64,000 nucleotides of DNA from Alteromonadaceae bacterium 2753L.S.0a.02. Its GTDB lineage: Bacteria; Pseudomonadota; Gammaproteobacteria; Pseudomonadales; Cellvibrionaceae. The DNA is taken from assembly GCA_007827375.1 (NCBI GenBank), contig VISH01000001.1, positions 1,302,001-1,366,000 on the forward strand, given 5' to 3'. The translations under genes and the position numbers were made by a program. Positions 59,597 to 64,000 of this stretch are shown here, piece by piece. Numbering within the stretch: the stretch's first letter is position 1; each line of letters starts with the position of its first letter. The notes under the pieces were generated by a model. That model did no database searches, was not told where the DNA came from, and saw only the letters and a program-made list of their open reading frames with translations.

Positions 59597-61390
59597 TTAC
59601 ATCAACGGCGGATAGGCATTATTTAATAGCACTTCGAACGCTTCCGGGTACCAGCGACCGGCATGGGGGGCGTTGTCCATGGCGCCGGTACCTAACGAAT
59701 TGTCGGAGGTGTTGAAGGAATCCGGGTCGCACATGGGGTCGTGTTGTTTCGCCGGGTCGTTGGGGTCGGGTTCGAAATCCGGGTCGCTGATGCCGTCCGA
59801 TTCCCCCTGTGGTTTGATCCACACAAAGGCATCTACACCGCTTTCGGGGCTGGCTTGCGGGCGGTAACCAACACCGCCGGCTTGGTTACACCAATTGCCG
59901 CGATGAAAACGGCGGTCGACGCGGCTCTCGTTCACAAAGGTATTCAGGTCGGAACTGCTGGATTGCGCGCTGGGCCGCTGCGCGCCACCCCAGCCATTGC
60001 GACCGGTATCAATGAGCATTCCCAGGCTGCTGGGGGCGCCGCGGCTGATCATGGCCTGGCGCCAATCCTGCACAAAACGCAGCTCTTCGAAATAAGAATT
60101 CCACTCGTAAAATTTTGCCGAGCGCACCGGCTGACCGCCCACCTGCAAATCTGGGTTACTGAGGTAGGGTTCAGTAACTGGGGTGTAGTTGGCGGAGTTG
60201 CTGGCAAAGCCGGCAACGCTGTTCCAACCCATGTCGGTGCTTTCCACAACCTCGCCAATGAGGGTGACTGCATTGCTGAAGTTATCGCTCCACCCCAGCC
60301 AACCGGAATGCGCGATATCCACGTAGGCGTAGGTGTTGGGAATTTTGGCGAGTTCATTTAAGGCGTAACGAATGCCGTCGCGGTAGCCGCCGGGGCCATT
60401 GGCCTCCTGGCAATCGGGTTTACTGAGATTGGTGACCAGGTTGGGCAGGGAATCCACTTCAACCACAGCCACGATGCGAATATCGGCGTAGGCCGGGTCG
60501 CTGAGAATATCGGTAATGCCTTTAATGTATTGATTTTGGTAGAGCGTGAAGCCGTCTTCAGAAATACGCAGCTCACCGTTCGAGGCCAGGGCCGCGCAGT
60601 CGCGATTTGGTAAATCGTACACCACAAACTGGAACAGATTGGCGCCCTGCGCCAGGGCTTCATCCAGGTGATCTTGCAGGCCGTAGCCATCTTCGGGGCC
60701 GACAATAGCGCCAATGCGGTCCATCCACACAAAGGTACTTTCGCCGGAGATCAGTGTGCCGTTGGGTTCTGCGGCGGCCTTGGCCGACCATACCGGGTCG
60801 ACATACCACTTGGCGCCTTCGAAGGGGTTATCCAGGCCAACCGCAGTGCTGCCAGACGACGAACCGCTACTGGAAGTTGAGCTGGAACTTCCCGAAGATG
60901 AGCTGCTGCTTGATGAAGAGCCGGAACTCGACGTTGAACTGCTACTCGAGCTGGATGATGAGCCCGTGGATGACGTACTGCTGGTGGAAGAGCTGCTGCT
61001 CGAAGAAGTACTGCTGTTTGACGAGCTGCTTGACGATGAAGTACTGCTTGATGAACTGCTCGACGAACTGCTGGCAGCACCGCTACTTGAACTGTTCGAT
61101 GAGCTTGAACTGCTCGACGAACTCGAACTGCTCACAGCTCCGCTGGAACTGCTTGAGCTGGAACTGCTCGAGCCACTGGAAGAACTGGAACTGCCAGCGC
61201 CGGCCAGACCACTGCTGGAACTGGAACTGGAGCTGGAGCTGGAACTGCTTGAGCTGCTGGGTTGTTGTGAATTGTCGATGGGGGGCTGGAGGTTGGAGCC
61301 ACCACCCGAACCGCCACACGCGCTAAGGGTTAACAAGCAGCAAGCGAGGAATAATGAGTTACCAGCAGATCGGGAAGCAAAGCGCGACAT
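59597..61390 (-). CDS. GH6 cellulase/cellobiohydrolase lipoprotein with very long polyserine linker
   Basis: 597 residues. Lipobox LLTLSAC (Cys about 25) and GGSGGG. Residues of about 40-185 are almost entirely Ser with some Gly, Ala and Thr. The GH6 domain covers about 190-597: catalytic Asp region in VVYDLPNRDCAALAS, VDIAHSGWLGWSDNF, LGMLIDTGRNGW and the signature DAFVWIKPQGESDG. No carbohydrate-binding module is present; the linker tethers the enzyme to the outer membrane. Acts on cellulose beta-1,4 bonds with inversion. Monocistronic. Confidence 0.92.
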   Translation of the reverse strand: MSRFASRSAGNSLFLACCLLTLSACGGSGGGSNLQPPIDNSQQPSSSSSSSSSSSSSSSSGLAGAGSSSSSSGSSSSSSSSSSGAVSSSSSSSSSSSSNSSSSGAASSSSSSSSSSTSSSSSSSNSSTSSSSSSSTSSTSSTGSSSSSSSSSTSSSGSSSSSSSSSGSSSSTSSSGSSSGSTAVGLDNPFEGAKWYVDPVWSAKAAAEPNGTLISGESTFVWMDRIGAIVGPEDGYGLQDHLDEALAQGANLFQFVVYDLPNRDCAALASNGELRISEDGFTLYQNQYIKGITDILSDPAYADIRIVAVVEVDSLPNLVTNLSKPDCQEANGPGGYRDGIRYALNELAKIPNTYAYVDIAHSGWLGWSDNFSNAVTLIGEVVESTDMGWNSVAGFASNSANYTPVTEPYLSNPDLQVGGQPVRSAKFYEWNSYFEELRFVQDWRQAMISRGAPSSLGMLIDTGRNGWGGAQRPSAQSSSSDLNTFVNESRVDRRFHRGNWCNQAGGVGYRPQASPESGVDAFVWIKPQGESDGISDPDFEPDPNDPAKQHDPMCDPDSFNTSDNSLGTGAMDNAPHAGRWYPEAFEVLLNNAYPPLM

Positions 61391-61653
61391 AGCCCTGGAT
61401 ACCTCTCAGGAATCGTTCATGAAAATATGCAATAGCAATTGGGCCAAATAAAAATCTTGGTTATATAAACCCTAACAGACGTTTTAATCCTTCAATGAGA
61501 CGCGCGCCGCATCGCCTTGCTTCAGGCTTCACAAAAATAATCAAAACCGTCGCGAGTGCGAGCCTGTGCCGTGCTGCGCTGGTAACAAAGTGTGAGAGCC
61601 AAAAGCGGCCGTGCTGTAAGCGAGCTAAAGTTAGGGGCAACGAACTGAATTTC

Positions 61654-61670
61654 GTGTCAACAGGCCCTAG
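61654..61670. repeat. Dispersed repeat GTGTCAACAGGCCCTAG, copy 2
   Basis: Same 17 bases as at 32121-32137. It lies at the right end of a GC-richer 250-bp intergenic block that starts near 61490, just before the next gene. Confidence 0.8.
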
Positions 61671-61745
61671 AAGCGGGCGTTTGCTTGCCGGACGCTGTGG
61701 CAACAAGCTCGCGCACAAGGGTGAGTGCTAATAAAGGAATTGGTC

Positions 61746-62678
61746 ATGAAAACCCATGTACACACTTCGCCAGAAAATAAAAGTGCCACTGCGAACAACA
61801 AGCCAGAGCCACGCAGCGCAGCAAGTGCGGGCCAGTTTAAAGACAATCGCGCAGCCGCACTCACGCAGCAAAAATGGCAGCAAGCGGTACAGAACTGTAC
61901 CAGTGAAATTTTTCAACGCATTAAAATTGGTAACGAATCTGTAACCACGGTAACCCGCCTGGCGGAAAGGCTCGAAAAGCCCAAAAATACGGTGATCGCC
62001 AAATTTAATGAAAAGCTGGGCAATTTGCCGCAGGTCGATGAAGGCAAAATCAATAATTACCTCAACTATAAAAAAACCAAAGTAAGCGGTGGCAACCTTT
62101 CCGATTACGATCAGTACATCGGGCGCCTGGTGGAGTCTTACAAACGCAGTTATATGGAGCGTGAAGACAACAATTTTCTCACCACCATGGGCACTATTGA
62201 ATCGGACCAAAGTTATACGACCTTGGTCGACCCGCAAGGCATTAATTATTTAGACGGCGAAGAGGACGGCGCTTCGGTTGGCGACAATTACGACAAAAAC
62301 CTCGCCTGCTCTCTGTACGCAATCTTGGCATTAAAACCCGGCTTTTTAGGGGCCACAACGCCCAAAGAGCTGCATTACATTCTGCGTTTAAACCCGCAAA
62401 CCAAAAGCTACGATGAAGACAAAGAAGTGGCAAAAATTCGTTTATCGGCAGGGCTTAGTTATCGTGCACCGGGCAATGCAGAAAATACCGTGAGTAAATT
62501 TATGAACACCCTGGGAGAGCAGCACCAGGGTAATAAATACATTATCGACCCCAGCGGTGCTGCTCACACCTTTGTGCTCAAATACATGGGGGGCCGTTGG
62601 AAACAAGTGGATAACGACCACCCTGACGGTGTGATTCCCACCGCGCCCAATGCTGCAATTCGGGTCATTTGGAATTAG
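61746..62678 (+). CDS. Possible secreted cysteine-peptidase-like effector
   Basis: About 310 residues from the ATG at 61746 (MKTHVHTSPEN), preceded by AAAGGA at a good distance. No signal peptide. The segment SAGQFKDNRAAALTQQKWQQ resembles the DNRPEAVAQRKLQ motif common at the N-terminus of proteins linked to extracellular contractile injection systems and polymorphic toxins. The C-terminal half has a papain-like order of residues: Cys in DKNLACSLYAILAL (about 190), His in GAAHTFVLKYMG (about 284) and Asp/Asn in KQVDNDHPDG. Function as an effector is inference; no injection-system gene lies in the window. Confidence 0.6.
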   Translation: MKTHVHTSPENKSATANNKPEPRSAASAGQFKDNRAAALTQQKWQQAVQNCTSEIFQRIKIGNESVTTVTRLAERLEKPKNTVIAKFNEKLGNLPQVDEGKINNYLNYKKTKVSGGNLSDYDQYIGRLVESYKRSYMEREDNNFLTTMGTIESDQSYTTLVDPQGINYLDGEEDGASVGDNYDKNLACSLYAILALKPGFLGATTPKELHYILRLNPQTKSYDEDKEVAKIRLSAGLSYRAPGNAENTVSKFMNTLGEQHQGNKYIIDPSGAAHTFVLKYMGGRWKQVDNDHPDGVIPTAPNAAIRVIWN

Positions 62679-62684
62679 TTTTTA

Positions 62685-62735
62685 GCGTGGCGAAAAAGTG
62701 CAAATTCGGGTCCGTTTAAACGGAGAACGCCACGC
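62685..62735. terminator. Nested stem-loop after the effector-like gene
   Basis: Outer arms GCGTGGCG (62685-62692) and CGCCACGC (62728-62735) enclose a 12-bp palindrome CCGTTTAAACGG (62712-62723). It begins 7 bp after the stop; likely terminator, though the T-run is weak. Confidence 0.6.
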
Positions 62736-63000
62736 AAAATGTCTCGGTTCTCTGCCTTTCTTGCAAGCGCTAAATGAAGCTTGAAATTAACACCTCGTCT
62801 TAAGCCTTTGCCGGCGTGCTAATAAGGTCACAGCCAATAAAACGATTTGTATGACAATTTCACGTTTCAGCATTGTTCATTCTTGTATGCAAGTATCCTT
62901 CGTGTTTAATATGTGAGCGCTGTTCCCATCAGACCCGTAAATTGGCCGTGGGATAACACTATAAAAACACTCATCAGCACAACTCTACCGGGAGATAATA
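62736..63000. other. Gene-free stretch before the GH30 gene
   Basis: 265 bp with no gene. A GGGAGATAAT ribosome site sits just before the ATG at 63001. Confidence 0.5.
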
Positions 63001-64000
63001 ATGAATAATGTGCCTACCCTGAGGTACGTGCGCTACCTCTGTATCACGCTCTTTTTATCCGTTCTTACCTTGAGTGAATCCAATGCTCAAAGTAATTGCG
63101 TTTGTAATTGGTATGGCCAGGGCGATTGGCCGCTCTGTGACAATCAAACCAGCGGTTGGGGCTATGAAAATGGCCACAGCTGCATCGGAACCGACACCTG
63201 TAATTCCCAGGGTATGTACAGCCCTGGCGGCGTGGAGTGCGGATCGAGCTCCAGCAGCTCTTCCAGCTCGTCGAGTTCGAGCAGCAGTTCCTCCAGCTCG
63301 AGCAGTTCGTCATCATCGACGACTTCCAGTTCCTCCAGTTCGTCGAGTTCATCCAGTTCTTCCAGTAGCAGCGGCGGTTTGGTATCGCTAACGCTGGAGT
63401 TGGAAGACTACGCCAATCAGTTTCTGTTCAGCCCGCTCAGCGTGCAAAGCAGTTCTGCGGCATCCGGCGGTGCCTATATCAGTTGGCCCAACAATGGTGG
63501 GAATCAAATAAATACCACAACGTCGACGAGCACCAATGGCCAGGTGGCTATCGATTTTGCAACCAGCGATGCGACCAGCGTCAGCATTTCGGTACGTGCC
63601 AGTTTCGCTACTGGCAATGACGATTCCTTCTTTTACAAATTGGATTCCGGCGCGTGGCAGGCTCAAAACAATACTCAAACCAGCAGCTGGGAAACCATTA
63701 ATCTGGGAAATTTCAGCGTATCCGCTGGCAATCACACGCTGTTAATTTTGCGTCGTGAAGATGGTTCGCTGTTGGATTCTCTGGCACTCACTGTGGCTGC
63801 CGGCACCATTTCTGCGGGTGGCTCCAGTAGCAGTACATCCAGTTCCTCCAGTTCGAGCAGTTCCTCGAGCGGTACGCTCCCGGTGGATATTCAAGTGAAC
63901 CGACAAACGGAATATCAAACCATTGACGGTTTCGGTGCGGCCTTACCCATGTGGACCGCGAATATGTTAACCGCGAGTGAAGTGCGCACTCTGGTGGGTA
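63001..64000 (+). CDS. Modular CBM10 - CBM6/35-like - GH30 enzyme, cut by the window edge
   Basis: The first 333 residues are visible and the gene runs off the right edge. Signal peptide with cleavage near SNAQ-SN. CBM10 at about 29-70 (CNWYGQGDWPLCDNQTSGWG, CIGTDTC); polyserine linker; a beta-sandwich at about 125-265 starting LTLELEDYANQF, like CBM6/35; second polyserine linker; then VNRQTEYQTIDGFGAALP and MWTANMLTASEVRTLVG, the start of a GH30 barrel. GH30 enzymes include glucuronoxylanases and beta-glucanases. Activity cannot be fixed without the catalytic part. Confidence 0.85.
   Translation, partial: MNNVPTLRYVRYLCITLFLSVLTLSESNAQSNCVCNWYGQGDWPLCDNQTSGWGYENGHSCIGTDTCNSQGMYSPGGVECGSSSSSSSSSSSSSSSSSSSSSSSSSTTSSSSSSSSSSSSSSSSGGLVSLTLELEDYANQFLFSPLSVQSSSAASGGAYISWPNNGGNQINTTTSTSTNGQVAIDFATSDATSVSISVRASFATGNDDSFFYKLDSGAWQAQNNTQTSSWETINLGNFSVSAGNHTLLILRREDGSLLDSLALTVAAGTISAGGSSSSTSSSSSSSSSSSGTLPVDIQVNRQTEYQTIDGFGAALPMWTANMLTASEVRTLVG

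Noticed and set aside
60714..61451. 245-codon Leu/Glu-rich frame opposite the GH6 polyserine linker
   Set aside because: Pure shadow of the Ser-encoding DNA; low complexity and no independent evidence.
61460..61720. Open frames in the GC-richer block before the effector-like gene
   Set aside because: Overlapping frames on both strands with no domain; the block includes a dispersed repeat and is more likely non-coding.

Overview
The window reads as chromosomal DNA of a marine or plant-material-degrading gammaproteobacterium of the Cellvibrionales (Saccharophagus/Teredinibacter/Cellvibrio type). The inference rests on content: secreted modular carbohydrate-active proteins with long polyserine linkers, CBM10 and CBM5/12 modules, GH5, GH6, GH30 and GH43 enzymes, many lipoproteins, and a GlyGly-CTERM anchor. 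No rRNA, tRNA, CRISPR array or prophage was recognised.

Layout. 0-8 kb: surface LVIVD-repeat protein, outer-membrane beta-barrel, Cys- and Ser-rich metal permease with a hexanucleotide microsatellite, small cytochrome c, MOSC protein, GNAT, and an Ada-type repair protein. 8-17 kb: secreted subtilase, a YbjQ/YbjQ/M48 operon, GNAT, isochorismatase-like hydrolase, a stand-alone TfoX C-terminal domain, a two-component remnant formed by internal deletion, a GH5 enzyme and a VOC protein. 17-28 kb: two unrecognised proteins, an NHL lipoprotein, a membrane AraC regulator followed by an esterase, tautomerase, and a GH43 lipoprotein. 28-35 kb: two large secreted proteins, CBM5/12-CBM10-G8-beta-helix and CBM2-VWA, each preceded by about 1 kb without genes.

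35.4-46.8 kb is an integron gene-cassette array without an integrase in the window (CALIN type). I find thirteen attC sites, all in one orientation, mostly 113-116 bp with a second class of 56-69 bp, separating small plus-strand cassette genes. Three insertion sequences (two IS110-type, one IS1182-type) each interrupt an attC. Removing two of them restores sites of exactly 114 bp, the length of the intact neighbours. 46.8-51.4 kb continues with cassette-like small genes (two broken by one in-frame stop) plus a LysE exporter, a methyltransferase and a Cdd1-like protein, but without clear attC sites.

51.5-64 kb: thioredoxin-domain lipoprotein, YiiX-like hydrolase, a repeat and hairpin-rich intergenic region, a 963-residue PKD-type lipoprotein, an AAC(6')-like acetyltransferase, a GH6 lipoprotein with a very long polyserine linker, a possible cysteine-peptidase effector, and the start of a CBM10-CBM-GH30 enzyme cut by the window edge.

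Together the chromosome backbone is devoted to extracellular polysaccharide use and surface proteins. The cassette array is a separate, AT-richer, mobile compartment supplying small membrane, lipoprotein and secreted proteins of unknown role.
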